A DNA stretch of 64,000 nucleotides from Valencia hispanica (taxonomy: Eukaryota; Chordata; Actinopteri; Cyprinodontiformes; Valenciidae). The notes beneath the pieces were generated by a model. The model was given only the letters and a program-made list of their open reading frames with translations. It had not been told where the DNA came from and made no database searches. Position 1 is the first letter of the stretch. Each line of letters opens with the position of its first letter. The stretch spans positions 1,672,501 to 1,736,500 of the forward strand of contig OY747700.1 in NCBI GenBank assembly GCA_963556495.2, read 5' to 3'. Position numbers and translations under genes: made by a program. Of the stretch, positions 46,855 to 58,947 are shown in pieces.

Positions 46855-48121
46855 CTCAGTGAAGCATTTGACACTGTTGATCATGGTATACTATTGGAAC
46901 AACTGGAGAGCTGAGTCGGACTCTCTGGTTCAGGACTTGGCTGGTTCGGTTCTTACCTAAAGAACAGGGACTTCTTTGTTTCAACAGAAAACTTTTCATC
47001 AGAACGAACGGAATTCACATGTGGGGTTCCCCAGGGCTCCATCCTGGGGCCCCTTCTATTTAATATCTACATGCTCCCACTAGCCCAGATTATAACAACT
47101 AATAAGATTAGCTACCATAACTATGCAGATGATACTCAGCTCTATATTACAATGTCACCAGGTGACTTTGAACCCATCCAAACCCTGAGAAAATGCATCG
47201 AGCAAATCAATGGATGGATGTGCCACAACTTTCTCCAGGTAAAACAAAACGGAAGTAATTATTTTTGGACCTAAAGAGAACCAATCAAGAGTCAGCACAC
47301 AGCTTCAGTTAATACAGCTAGAAACTACTTATCAGTTCTGAAATCTAGGTGTAGTAATGGACTCAGACCTGAACCTCCAGGGTCACATCAAGGCAATAAC
47401 AAGGTCAGCCTTCTATCACCTGAAGAACATCTCTAGGATTAATCGACTGATGTCCCAACAGGACCTAGAAAAACTCATCCATGCGTTTATCTTTAGTCGG
47501 ATTGATTAGTGCAACAGCGTCTCCACAGGTCTGCCTAAAAGGTCAATCAGACAGCTGCAGCTGATCCAGAACGCTGCTGCTCGTGTTCCTCACTAGAACC
47601 AGGAAAGTAGAGCACATCACCCCAGTTCTAAAGTCCTTATACTGGCTCCCTGTAGCTCATAGAATAGACATCTAAATACTTGTACTAGTTTATAAATCAT
47701 TGAATGGCTTCGCACCAAAGTATGATGAAGATCTGCTGTTACTATATCAACCCCCCCCCCCAGACCACTCAGGTCCTCTACTTCCAGTCTACTCAACATC
47801 CCTAGAATCAGAACCAAACATGGAGAAGCAGCTTTCAGTTTCTATGCTCCTCTAATCTGGAACAAACTTCCAGAAAACTGCAAAGCTGCTGAAACACTGA
47901 GTTACTTTAAATCAAAGCTAAAAATGTATCTGTTTAGAGCTGCTTTTGAGTAACTGATTAATAATAGCTGGGATAATATGTTTTAATGAGTCATTATGTT
48001 ATGTGTCTCTAATGTTGTTTTCTGCTTTTATTGTTGCTTTTATTTTATCCTCTAATCACCCAAATCACCTTGTTGTTAAAAGTGTCCTATACCAATAAAG
48101 TTGCCTTGCCGTTGTTCCCAG

Positions 48122-51100
48122 ATCTGGTGGTTGAGCCGCACATCTTCCTCTCTTCCTCCACTGACGGGGTCTCCCGAGCCAGAAAACAGGGGTCTGAGCT
48201 CCCCATAGGCTCAGATTTCAGCATCATGTGCTCCATCAGATCTCAGTATGAAGGCGGTTCCTTCCAGCTCATCTTCAGCACCTCCAACTCAACTCAGAAC
48301 CAAATCCTGCCAGCTGTTAATCACTCCGCCCTCTTCCTGTTCTCTCCTGCTGACCACGCCCACCAAGGAACCTACACCTGTGTTTACCACGTCTACGTTT
48401 TCTCTACTAACTTCTCCTCTACGAGCCAGCCGCTCAACCTCATCGTCTCAGAGAACCTCATGGAGTCCAGGAGAAGTTCAGGTGGAGCAGCAGCTGTGTC
48501 TGCTTCATGTATGTAGTCAGCTAGAAAGATTGATATTAATGTTAAAGATCAGATACTCAGAGCAGAAAGACAAGAGGAAACAGCAAATATATGACTAGAA
48601 CATTTCAAGAATTTAAAAGGGACCTTCCATGTGGTGCATATCAGTCGGACTCAAATCAGAGGTTTTGTTGCTTAGTTAGATCCAGCAAGATTGATGGATT
48701 GAGCTTTGAAACTTAAAGAGATAAAAAAGCAAGTAGTAGTTTGTCTGCATGTCAGTGTGATGAAAATGGTCCTAATTTGTCCCTGAAACTCCATAATGAA
48801 GGTCTTCTTGTTGATATCATAATTATCTGTGGGGGTCAAAAGTCAACTGTACATGAATGGATTTGTTAGTCTGTTGAAGTTGTTTGTAAGTATAAGAGAA
48901 AAATCAGAAAATAGGAACCATCCAATTTTTAAAAAGTAGTGGACTTTTGCATATGATGTGAACTACAGTTGAAACTTGAACCCAAGGTTCAGGGTCAAAG
49001 TAAGTTTAACTGACTCTATTGTTGGGTACCCTAGTTTTTTTTTGCCTATAAATAACTCAATAATTGCTTATTCACGAAAATAATTCAACTTTCCAGTCAA
49101 AATGCTTTAATCAACAAACTCACTAAGCTAGCAACACACCAACCAAACCACTAAGTAAAAGAATAATGAATAATAAAACTAACTACCAAAAGCAAAACAG
49201 TAAAATGGACAAATATGCAAAGAAGTAGAAACAATAACCAATAAATTGATGGTGATGCCACAGTTCTGTATCAATATGTATGCTTAAAGACCAAGGCTTG
49301 TATTGGAGAGTTTTGGAAGAAAAGCCAAGTTAGTTTTAAACTAATTGTCATTAGCGTAAGATTAATTAGCACCTTTTGGTTTGTGTTCAAAGTGAAGACA
49401 ATACATTATTTGGAGAAGGTAATATCTCATTAAATAATCTGCTGAATTAGAAATCAATAACCTTTGGTTGAGAATTTATTCAGTTTTATGAATCGGTCAC
49501 CGCAGTGATTGATCTAATTTGAGTGTTTTGGCATACTAAAAGGAGCGGTTTCAAAACAGCTTATACAATAAGTTTCCATCTTTTAGCTATCTATTTTAAA
49601 GCCGATCTGTGTTTTCAATACCGTAAATAACAATCCTTATTGTCTATGAACGCTAGCAGCAAACAGATAAACGACATTTATCAGCACCGATGATGCACAA
49701 AGTTACTTTAGTCTGTAGCAACGGCTAAGGGGTCATTCTCGTAAGTTTAGCACCAGAGAACAAAGAAAAGCTCTTTTGGGACAGAGTAACTCATGTTCCA
49801 TGATTAAAATGACGATTGGTCCATTGAAAAACCCTGTTTATATCACAAACAATTGAAGAAGGAAATCTTACAAATGCAGCAAAAACACAGTGAAATAGAT
49901 CATCAAAACAATCTTTAAAGGGGGGGTATTATGTAAAATGGACTTTCTGAAGCAGAATATCCTGAGAACCTGTCTTTCCCTCATTAAAAACATGCCTGAA
50001 GTGTTGCTCTGAGCCATTCACTCGAGTTTCTGCTTGTAGTTCTCGGGGTTGCTGAAACGCCTGCTCCCACCTATCCCCGCCTTTTCCACCCATCTCCTCC
50101 TCCGACCTTACGTACTCAGGCGAGAGGCTCGCCCCTGCAGAGCTACCCCACCCCTCCCCACCTCACACAACTCCGGCTGAGTCCCAGATGCAGTAATTGT
50201 AACACACCAGCTGGAGCTGCGCGTCTTTTGTGGGTCATTTTTTCCGACTCCGTGCATACTTTGATGATGCACGGTATGTGACAAACTGAAGGGGGAGTGT
50301 CAGAAAGAGTAGGAGGGTCTTGGAGAGGCACAGGCGAAAATCAAGGCATCCAATATGGAAGTAAATTTCTTTAAGGTGGATTTGGATATATGACGGACTT
50401 TTAAAAGACTTAAAGTGACTATTTTATTGGAGTGTTCTATAGCAGGGTAATATGTGCCTGGAAGAAGCATAACACCCCCCCTTTAAATTGTTTATTCTAA
50501 GCTAATTTATTCCTGCCCAGACACAACCTTACTTGAGTAATTCTTGGATCTCCATAGCAGCAGCTGCAATGGGCGCAGCTAGCAGTGGGTGTGTGGCTGG
50601 CAAGCCACCGTTAGCTCAGAACGTCGTTGTCCTCTCAGCTCAGCTGGGCAGCTTTCACGTGCTATCTTCTCCCATGGACTGGTCCTTTTTCACGGGCAGC
50701 CTTCAGGTCAGCAGCGTCAGCTAAACGAGTCTTGGCTGCCAGTGAGGCTCTCTCTCTCTGTTTGGTGAAATCTGATCCACGATCAACAGACTGCACAGGT
50801 ATTTTGGATTCAAAATGCCTCCCCCCTCCGCAACAAGGATGGAAGTTCAAACGTGCGCCTCTCGTTTGAGGTTTCCCACAGAAAACGAGGCAGAGTTCAG
50901 GGGAGCGCCTAGTTTGTCTGGGGTGAGAGCGTTCACAACTCCTCTGAAAGTAAGAGTGCAATGTGTGATTATCAGTCTTTAAGACTGGAGGTCTGTCTTT
51001 GGCCCTGTCACCATGGCTGTGGTGCAACACTATTATGTTAAAAATTAGCTAGAAATTCTAATTTTTAGCTCAAAAGCTATTGGTAACATGTTAGTTATCA

Positions 51101-53667
51101 CTAGCATGTGGATTAACATGAACTCACTCATTCTGTATGTTCATTTTAGCTATAAATACAAAATGAGCTAAAAAGCTTATGGCAACTAAATTGCTAACTT
51201 AAGCATCTGAGCTATCACTAGCATGTTGAATAACATTAACATACTCTATTCAGAAGGTTATTTTTAGCTTTTATGTCAAACTTATCTAAAATGATGATGT
51301 AATCTACAGTATTATGAATTGGTGCTAAGTAAATTAAATGAATTGAATACACGTGGACTATCACTAGGATATTTAGTAACATTCAGTTACTCCCTTCGGT
51401 ATGTGAAATATAGATTTTAGGTCAATGTTAGCTAAATTGCTTATTGTAGCATGTTGACTAACAGCTTGGTCCATTCAGCAAGTGAAGGTTATTTTGTTTG
51501 TTAAATTGAACTAAAATGCAAGTATTTGTGGGTGTGTGTTTTCACAAGGATGCTAAGTTACATTGATGTATTCCATCTACTCTGTTAATAGCAGTATACA
51601 AGCCAAAAGAGTCAAAAATTCTAACATTGACTAACGTGCTAAATGTCACATGTTGGCTAACACTGTTTTGTTTGCTAACATGAACCTAATCCCGTCAGTA
51701 TTGTAATTATTGCTTTGAAGTCAAAAGTAGCTAAAAGGGTATTGCTAGCTAAAATACCAAGAGTAGCATTTGGTCTATCTCTAGAATAATGAAGACCATT
51801 TACTTACTCTATGCAACATGTTTGCTGCAGCTTGTCAGTCAAATTAAGCTAAAATGCTAATATTAGCCAAAATGCTAACTAGAAAGTTGGCTAACATGAG
51901 CTTACTTCATTCAGTATGTGAAGTTGTTGATGTGACGGTTGTATGTTAAAATTAGCTGAAATGCATGTAGCTGAAATGCATGTATTATTACTTAATTTTT
52001 CCTTTGGGATCAAAGTATTTTTGAATTTGAAGCTAACATTAGCATGTGGGTTATCATGAGGTTTATGTACTTCATCTACTTCATCTACTCTGCAACCAGC
52101 AGTGTACAAGCTAAAAGAGTTCAAAAAATTAATTTCAGCTAATGTGCTAAACGTAGCATATTGTCTATCACTATTTTGTTGAATAACATAGACATGATTC
52201 ATTCAGTGTGGTAATTGTATTCAAAATTATCTAAAAGGCCAATGGTAGCTAAAATACAAACAGTAACATGGGAGCTATGACGAGCATACTGACTAACCCA
52301 ATCAATTTCCTGTGGTCTCAAGCCCAATTATATGCCTTGTGATCCGTTTTATGTAGGAAATATTCTGTTTTGCACCTGTTTCAGGAGGTTGCAGTTTGTC
52401 GAAGGAGTGGGTGAGGTGAAAGTCAGGTTCACGGGTCTTATTCATTAATATTCATGATATGCAAACATCTCGTCTCTGATTGGCTAACAGCAATGTGACT
52501 CTTATGCTGCCTCAATTAATAATTAACTTAACTTAATAATTAACTTTCTGATGTTGTCCCAAGACACATTCCAACAGTTTCTTCCTCAGCCCCTCCTTCT
52601 TGAGTAAAAAATGCAAGCAATGCAATGCTGATGTGTCAGGTCTATTGACTTGGAACACCACCAGCAAAGTAAGTTACGTTAATTATTTGTTTGAAGGCAA
52701 GATAAGAGACGCATTGCTGCTATCCAATCAGAGGCAAGGCATTTTTATATCATGAATATTATTGAATACGATTCGCAATCCTGACGTTTACCCCACCCAC
52801 TCCTCCGATTAACGGCAAATTCCTAAAATGGAGCGAGAGAGCATTTATTCCACTTAAAACGGCTCACAAGGCATTCATTCATACTGGAGACCACAGCAGA
52901 TTTACTGAAAAAAACGAGTGAACATATCAACATCCCGTCTTCACTTCTGAACAGAGCACAAATTTATCTACAAACTGAAAGTTTGATGGGGTTTCTAGGT
53001 GAACATATGATGTCACAGTAAACCCTCAAAAATAGTGGATTTTGACGATTGCTTTGACACCTGACTATTTGTTCCAATGGGATATTTAGGTGTTGTTTTT
53101 TGCCAATTATGTCGCCATGGTAACTTCATTCGCCAATAGAAATAATAGCACATATATCTATATCCTTACCTTTAGATATAACTATATTGTGGGGGTGCAT
53201 TCTATAGATCGGGCCGCATTAAGTGGGACGGAAGAAAAATAAAGTAGATAAAGAATCCAGTTTAGAGGTGTAGATTAATAGGTGCCTGCCCTGCATTTCA
53301 TTGGAGCAAAGCAATGCTTTCCCCTGCAGTGTTTTGGCAGGCCCCAACAATTATTTTAAACTTATAGTTTGACTCATCTGATGAAAGCTGATCCTGAATC
53401 TGTTCTGTTCACTTTCAGCCTCTCTGACCACTTTGATCATCAGACTGGTTGTCCTCCTGCTGGGTGTGATGGGATCAGTCCTTGTCCTCTACTTCATGGT
53501 ACTGCATGTATCATGCATGATGTGTTCAGTTAGTAAAGTTACTGCATTGAATCTAAACCATCATCTGTTTCCAGGCCAGGAGAAGCCAGAAGTTTGGACC
53601 AGAGAGAAACCATCATGACGATGGTTCCAGAGCTGAAGGTTCGTTAGAGGAGGAGACTTCACTCTGA
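48122..53667 (+). CDS. Ig-domain type I membrane receptor, last three coding exons
   Basis: Exons 48122-48508, 53419-53498 and 53575-53667 join in phase (1, 1, 0). Exon A encodes one Ig-like domain (DLVVEPHIFLSSS; Cys in FSIMCSIR; GTYTCVYH, the Y-x-C of the F strand) with N-glycosylation sites NST, NHS and NFS. Exon B gives one membrane span (LIIRLVVLLLGVMGSVLVLYF). Exon C is a 30-residue charged tail ending TSL, without ITIM or ITAM tyrosines. By resemblance this is the membrane-proximal part of a fish leukocyte or scavenger-type receptor; similar Ig ends follow SRCR domains in some fish proteins, but no SRCR exon is in the window. Signal peptide and upstream exons are missing: a LINE occupies the space directly upstream. 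The intron of 4.9 kb holds repeats. Confidence 0.7.
49919..50482. mobile_element. TTAA-flanked MITE in the receptor intron
   Basis: Ends AGGGGGGGTATTATG and, in reverse, AGGGGGGGTGTTATG (14 of 15). TTAA directly flanks both sides (49915-49918, 50483-50486). 564 bp, no coding sequence. TTAA fits piggyBac or Kolobok. Confidence 0.8.
51040..52310 (+). repeat. Degenerate tandem array with 'gctaacatg' core
   Basis: Phrases such as 'agctaaaatgctaa', 'ctatcactagcatg', 'ttaacatgaactcactc' and 'tcattcagtatgtg' recur in the same order at irregular spacing of roughly 100-150 bp for about 1.2 kb. Units are too diverged to set an exact period by eye. A Rex3-like tail motif interrupts it near 51990-52030. 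Confidence 0.6.
52311..53418. other. Rest of the receptor intron
   Basis: No exon recognised between the array and the acceptor at 53418. 52440-52800 has a loose inverted pair ('catgatatgcaaa' / 'tatcatgaatatt'), perhaps another fold-back remnant. Confidence 0.35.
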
Positions 53668-53771
53668 AGGAACCAGTAGATCAGGATCTTCATCTGTCAT
53701 CCACATGAAGGAACAGAGACATTATTCAGACAGCTGTAAACCTCCACATGACTGTCTGTCTGTCGTCACCA

Positions 53772-53777
53772 AATAAA
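53772..53777 (+). terminator. Polyadenylation signal of the receptor gene
   Basis: AATAAA 105 bp after the stop codon, a normal distance for a short 3' UTR. Confidence 0.7.
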
Positions 53778-53779
53778 GG

Positions 53780-54326
53780 TGTGAAAGCAGCAGTGAGTTT
53801 CTGGTTTGGATGGCTCCCTCTAGTGGTGTCTATGGGGGTGTGACGTCCTCTTTGTTTCTGCTGCCTGTCTATGGGGCCAAATCACTGACTAATGTAGTCG
53901 TACTTATAAATTGTAGATTCGTGCGTGGTAGTCCATGGTCGTGCGTAATATGAATGAGTTATACCCAAAACTGAGCTTTTGTAAACTTTTGCCTGTGAAA
54001 ATAGGACTCATAAAAGTACAACCATAATCAATTACGAGTATGAGGTGAAAGTTTATGAATACGAAGTGAAAGTTTAAGACTGTGGCAAAAGACGACTCTC
54101 CAATTATGAATACGAATTGTGTGCTGCCAAAACAGTGACATCTGGTGACATCAGGTGTGTCAGCCGTTATGCATCGAGCAAGGAGACAACGATCTTACAT
54201 TACTACCAGTAGGTAGCGATAATGCGCCTAAAAGTTCATTACCAACCACTATTTAACATCAACAGAAGAAGAAGAAGAACAACAACAAGAACGATCCCAC
54301 ATACAGTACATGCGTTCAGCGGCAAC
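53780..54326. other. Stretch before the integrase-like gene
   Basis: Contains a short direct repeat ('gaggtgaaagtttatgaatacga' in variants, 54040-54075) and, at 54208-54285, 'ggtagcgataatgcgcc' then 'ttaccaaccac' then (GAA)n, the motif also seen at 17353-17425. It may include the 5' UTR of the next gene. Confidence 0.45.
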
Positions 54327-57300
54327 ATGGCAGACGCAGAGAACCAGAACAAAGGAAGTAGTCAGGTAAAACTTTATTGCTCATATGTTTTTTTATATAA
54401 TTGTCTTAAGTTACTTCATTATTTTGGGGAGGCGAAGCAAAGTTCATGTTCATCTTATATCGAACAAGAGAGGCCGTCCAGCGTCTTGGCGTTTCAGATC
54501 AATTCTTTCAGGATGAGTGACTTTTTCACATGTCTATGCCATAATAAAAAGATGTTTACTGTACTACTCTTGGTTAAACTAATGCCACGGCCTTAGGTCG
54601 TGTATATTCGGTGCACATATTAACATGTTAAAAAAACATTTTTTTTAGTTCTACATTTGCTTTATGTGTTGCAGACATCCGAGAACAAGCGGTGTTAACA
54701 GTAACACCTAGTGGTGCAGGTTATGGTGACCGCGCTAATGGTTCATTGAATTGAATAGAATAGAATAGTCCTTCTATTGTTGGGGAAATGCGGTTGCAAC
54801 AGCACCAAAGTGGGAAGAAAGTACAGAGACTCTTTACACTGTAGAAATTTTTTTTTTTAAAAACACAGAATAAACACCTAAGAATATAAGGGACATTTAC
54901 AGGATATGCGTCTGTAGTTGTGCATAAGAGAAAAAGCATTTCATTTCCAATAATTAGTGGATTATTAACATGTGAAAAAATGGCATAGATTGAATGTGCT
55001 CACCAGTAAAATCAATAATACATTTAAGTCAAGTTATTTGGCTTTTTGAAAGTTTAATGTAAGTTCTCAAACTAACATGTTTTAAAAAATATCAATTGCA
55101 GGTATCTTTCATTGGGATGCAGTTTATGGAGCAACTGCTGAGAAGGATCCAAGAAGTATTGCAACGTGAACCTATAGATATAGACTGTTTACATTTTGTT
55201 TTGAATCGTGAGATGGGACTCATATGTGCTTTTGCTAATGTGGTAGAAATTCCAGAGGATATTCTTTTTGCCATGTCCAGTCTTCTGAGCCTACTTCACA
55301 CCCAAGGGGAAGACAGACCACCTTCTGCTTATGTGGAGGTTGTGGGTGGCAGCATGGGGCGACCCAAATTTACTGTTTCTAAAGACTGTCTACAAAACCT
55401 TCTTGATTTGTCACTGTCCATCCCAAGCATTGCTAAACTCCTGGGCGTCTGTGAAAGGACAGTGCTTAGACGGATGCTGGAGTATGATCTATCTAGTAAA
55501 ACATCCTACAGCAATCTTACGGAAGATGAGCAGGACAATCTTGTGCGATCAGTGAAACAGAGGATGCCACATATCGGATATTGAATGATGAAGGGACAGC
55601 TACAAGCTATGGGTTACCGTGTCAAATGGAAGCAAGTTTCAGCATCGATGCATCGGGTGGATTCAGCTGGTATTTTGGAGAGAACAGCACATTTGCGCTG
55701 TGTTGCTAGAATGACATACTCTGTCAAAGGTCCACAGTCTCTCGTTCATGTGGACACAAACCACAAATCAATTAGGTACGTCTCAGCTTGTGTGTCAGAG
55801 AGAGAAAGATTGAGACTTGCCTATCTGTCTGTGTGCAAGCGTGTATTTTCATATATTCATAGAGGTCAGGAGTGGGTAATCATGCTTGAATTAAAAAGAG
55901 AAAATCTCTGGAAACTGACACTGTTAAATGTGCTAAAATAGCAACTTTTTCACTAAAACCAGCTTGCTATTTGTGACAACTAACAATGAAACGGGTAAGA
56001 GAACATATTGAACATATTAAACTAAGCATGCAAACCACCATCTGAGTTAATTATCAAGTCAATGAATTGTGAGATGTGGCAGCTAACATTTTTAATTTTA
56101 ATAATAATATGATGTGACTCCACACAATGTTGTCTTGGCTCCTCTCAGTTAGAAGGAAAATCCAGCACCAAGTGAATTGAGCCCATGGGTACAGATGGGC
56201 AGGATTACTGATTGACTGAATATTATTAGTATTAATACAAGGAAGAGCATGGTGTAGACTTGCTCTGTATGAAAACTTCCCTGCAATGCCAGCTGACCCA
56301 GAACTACAAAACCTATGTGAATTAATCAGAAGCTTTACAAAATGGTAGATTTGGTGAGAATTTTGAAAATGTTTATTGTGATTTAGTGTCTGAAGCAGAG
56401 CCTGAAGTCAGTAGAGATGGGAGGGATTTCTCTTGTCACTGTGGAAGGAACAAGTGTGTGAACAAAAAGGCGTTACTTCCAATATGACCACTTTCTATGC
56501 CCAAATGACCTGTTCCATTTTTTTCTATTAAAGTAAGACAATAAATACAAAGTCCACATTTGAAAGAGAATATGATGAAAGTAATATAAAAGAAGCCTGC
56601 ATGTTTGGCCATTAAAAACATCTTAATTAGTTCAGTCAATCTGTTTTTTATATTGGATGCACTGAAGCTTTACAGAATATTTTTTATTGTGACTCGGGTG
56701 CAATAGGTGAGTTTAGTGAAAGTGACAGCAGAGTCTACTGACAGAATGATACAGAAGCTCAAACTATACATTTTCTGATATCATTAATGGGTGTGTAAAA
56801 GTGAAAGTATAGGCTAATGAAAATGTGAACACCTGCTGAAATAAATCTACCTTCTAAAGCAATTAACCGTTATTTGTCCTGAACGGGACGCATTTTAGAA
56901 CAAATAGTCTGAATTACAAGGCTTTACAAAAAAGTGTGATGTTGTACCTTTAACATGTAAGGTTATAATTGCATGATTTAAATAATAGGTTGCGATATAA
57001 AGTGGGCAGATCTGAGGCATGAAACTCCAGGGCTGAAAATAAGTCCCACTCTGGATATATATCCCTCTCTTCATACTCTTAAATTTTGTCTCCAAAAAAT
57101 ACATGAATTACCGGTACATCTTAAAATTATTAAAATGTGGCGTTTCACCAACAGATATGGAATCGTAATCTTCGGTGGGATTGACGGTTATTCAAGAAAG
57201 GTAAAAAAAAAAAAAGGTATTTACATTTTCTGACTGACGTATATCTCATTACTATTTTTTATGAATGACATTAAGTAAGGTATGTTCTTGCAGATAATGA

Positions 57301-58947
57301 TTCTGTGTGCAGCAAATAATACCAAGGCCTCAATTGCTCTTGAGTTCTTCATGACCTCTGAGGAAGACTTTGGCTTTCCATTAAGGTATAAAAAGAAAGG
57401 TTCCTTTAATCTGGAAAGTTTTGCCCTTGTTCTTATATTCTGCTCACTCAACTCACTCAGCCCCACGCACCCACCCACTTACTCACTCCCTCCCTCCCTT
57501 CCTTACCCACCTCACTCACTCATGTAACCCTGCCACGTCACTCCCCTCACTAACCTTTATCACCTACATTTCTTTTGCACCAGTAGGTCCATACACTTAT
57601 GTGTATACTCACATAACTTCTTACCTGAACGATAAAAGTCGAGCGACCAACCTCCTCTCACTACATGTTTTTTTTTTACACAAAATTCTGTTTTACAAAC
57701 TCTTTGTATCCAAATAGAGTGAGGGGAGACCAAGGCGTTGAAAATGTTGGCATCGCCCACTGCATGTTCAGTGTCCGTGGATGTGGCAGAGGAAGCTACA
57801 TATCTGGCAAAACTGTGCATAACCAAAGGTGAAGATTAACGTCTAGTTTTAAAGGGGTACCAACATAAGTACCTAGATATACCTTAATACTCTTAAGTAT
57901 GTGTAGTGTTTTGGAGAAGTCGCTTTCTCTTGCAGAGATTGTTGACAAACCCATTTAGAATTTTTTCATCTTGTAGGATTGAACGCTTGTGGCGTGACAT
58001 ATGGATGGCTGTTACGAGTGTTTATTATAAGGTGCTGCATAGGCTCGAGGAGGAGGGCCTGTTGGACCCTTCCAACAGTCTGCACTTGTTCTGTTGTCAG
58101 TATGTCTTCATACCAAGACTCCAGATGGACCTTCACCTTTTCAAAGATGGATGGGACAACCACCCACTACGGACGGAGGAAAACATGACTCCAAATCAAC
58201 TCTGGGCTATGGGCCTTCTCCACAATCCTGTGGCTCCTCCAGCAAATATGGAGGTACAGCATGCAAATGCTCATTCTATGTTCTTTCCTGTTTTAGTCAC
58301 AAGTGTTAGGATTAGTTTTGAAAGGTACCATATTAGGATATTATAAAACCATCATGACATTTTCTGATGTGCTACCCATTAAAGGGATATTCCACCACTA
58401 AGTAAAATTTTGTCAGATTCCCCAAAGTTAGATAAGTGGGAACAAAGTATTTTGTAACCAGCCCAGTCATTCTACTGATCTGGGAGCAGTCAGTTGCTTC
58501 AGTTTAGCATTGAAAAATGTAAGTGAATGGAAATAACTAGTACTTTGTTATTACCATTCACTTACATTGTTTTATTCTAAACTAAAGCAACTGACTGCTA
58601 AAAGATCAAGAGAATGACTGGGCTGGTTACAAAATACTTTGTTCTCACTTATCTAACTTTGGGGAATCTGACAAAATTTTACTTAGTGGTGGAATATCCC
58701 TTTAAGGTGGGTGCATTAGTATATGAATTGCTTTTTACAGACTATGCAAGGCAACATGGATTGGAATGCTGACAGTTTGAGAGAAGAACCTGGCAGTGGA
58801 ATAGTTGTGCCACCCAACCAGCATTCTGTAGGACCCCAAGTTATGGCAGGACTGAGGACAGCCATCACCCCCACTGCTCCCTCCCAGGACAAAGGCAGAG
58901 ACATTTACAGGGCTGTCCTGAACTTTGTAGCACTACACACACAGTAG
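54327..58947 (+). pseudogene. Seven-exon integrase (DDE) domain gene with one nonsense codon
   Basis: Exons 54327-54365, 55102-55775, 57155-57200, 57294-57385, 57718-57828, 57977-58253 and 58741-58947 all have GT/AG borders and join in phase to 482 codons. N-terminus MADAENQNKGSSQ. Exon 2 has a helical region and a helix-turn-helix-like part (SIAKLLGVCERTVLRRML). The integrase core follows: VHVDTNHK (first Asp), [26 protein letters not shown] (second Asp), then VHNQRIERLWRD (Glu). Spacing is D-56-D-34-E, as in retroviral-type and IS3-type integrases. The C-terminal part (DGWDNHPLRTEENMTPNQLW) is as in fish relatives. One in-frame TGA (55582-55584) follows PHIGY, where relatives have Arg; CGA to TGA is a common CpG change. 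Fish genomes hold many copies of this family. It is either a very young pseudogene or an allele. Confidence 0.8.
58383..58701. mobile_element. TTAA-flanked palindromic element (fold-back MITE)
   Basis: TTAA at 58379-58382 and 58702-58705. The ends are AGGGATATTCCACCACTAAG and its reverse complement. The two halves pair along almost all of the 319 bp, so the RNA or single strand would form one long hairpin. It lies in the last intron of the integrase-like gene. Confidence 0.85.

Larger units (their letters stand above)
44655..48110 (+). mobile_element. Decayed L2/CR1-like LINE with nested insertions
   Basis: Endonuclease start (LALLNIRSLSG, FYQKPG) at 44690-44790, then an internal gap to VSGRKKS near 45130 and RKWRKTRLQVH at 45216. 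RT blocks: LKTAVIKPLLKKNLENT (45906), FQSGFRGNHSTETVL (46058), EAFDTVDH (46860), [18 protein letters not shown] (47022), [10 protein letters not shown] (47119), DLNLQGHIKAI (47370). The 3' end is 'accaataaagttgccttgcc' at 48110. Many stops. Two insertions split the RT region (about 45622-45800 and 46177-46854). Related to the copy at 60.2 kb, whose ORF2 is open. Confidence 0.85.

Noticed and set aside
57966..58163. Minus-strand open frame over the integrase exon
   Set aside because: Shadow of the plus-strand coding exon, which has catalytic and family motifs.
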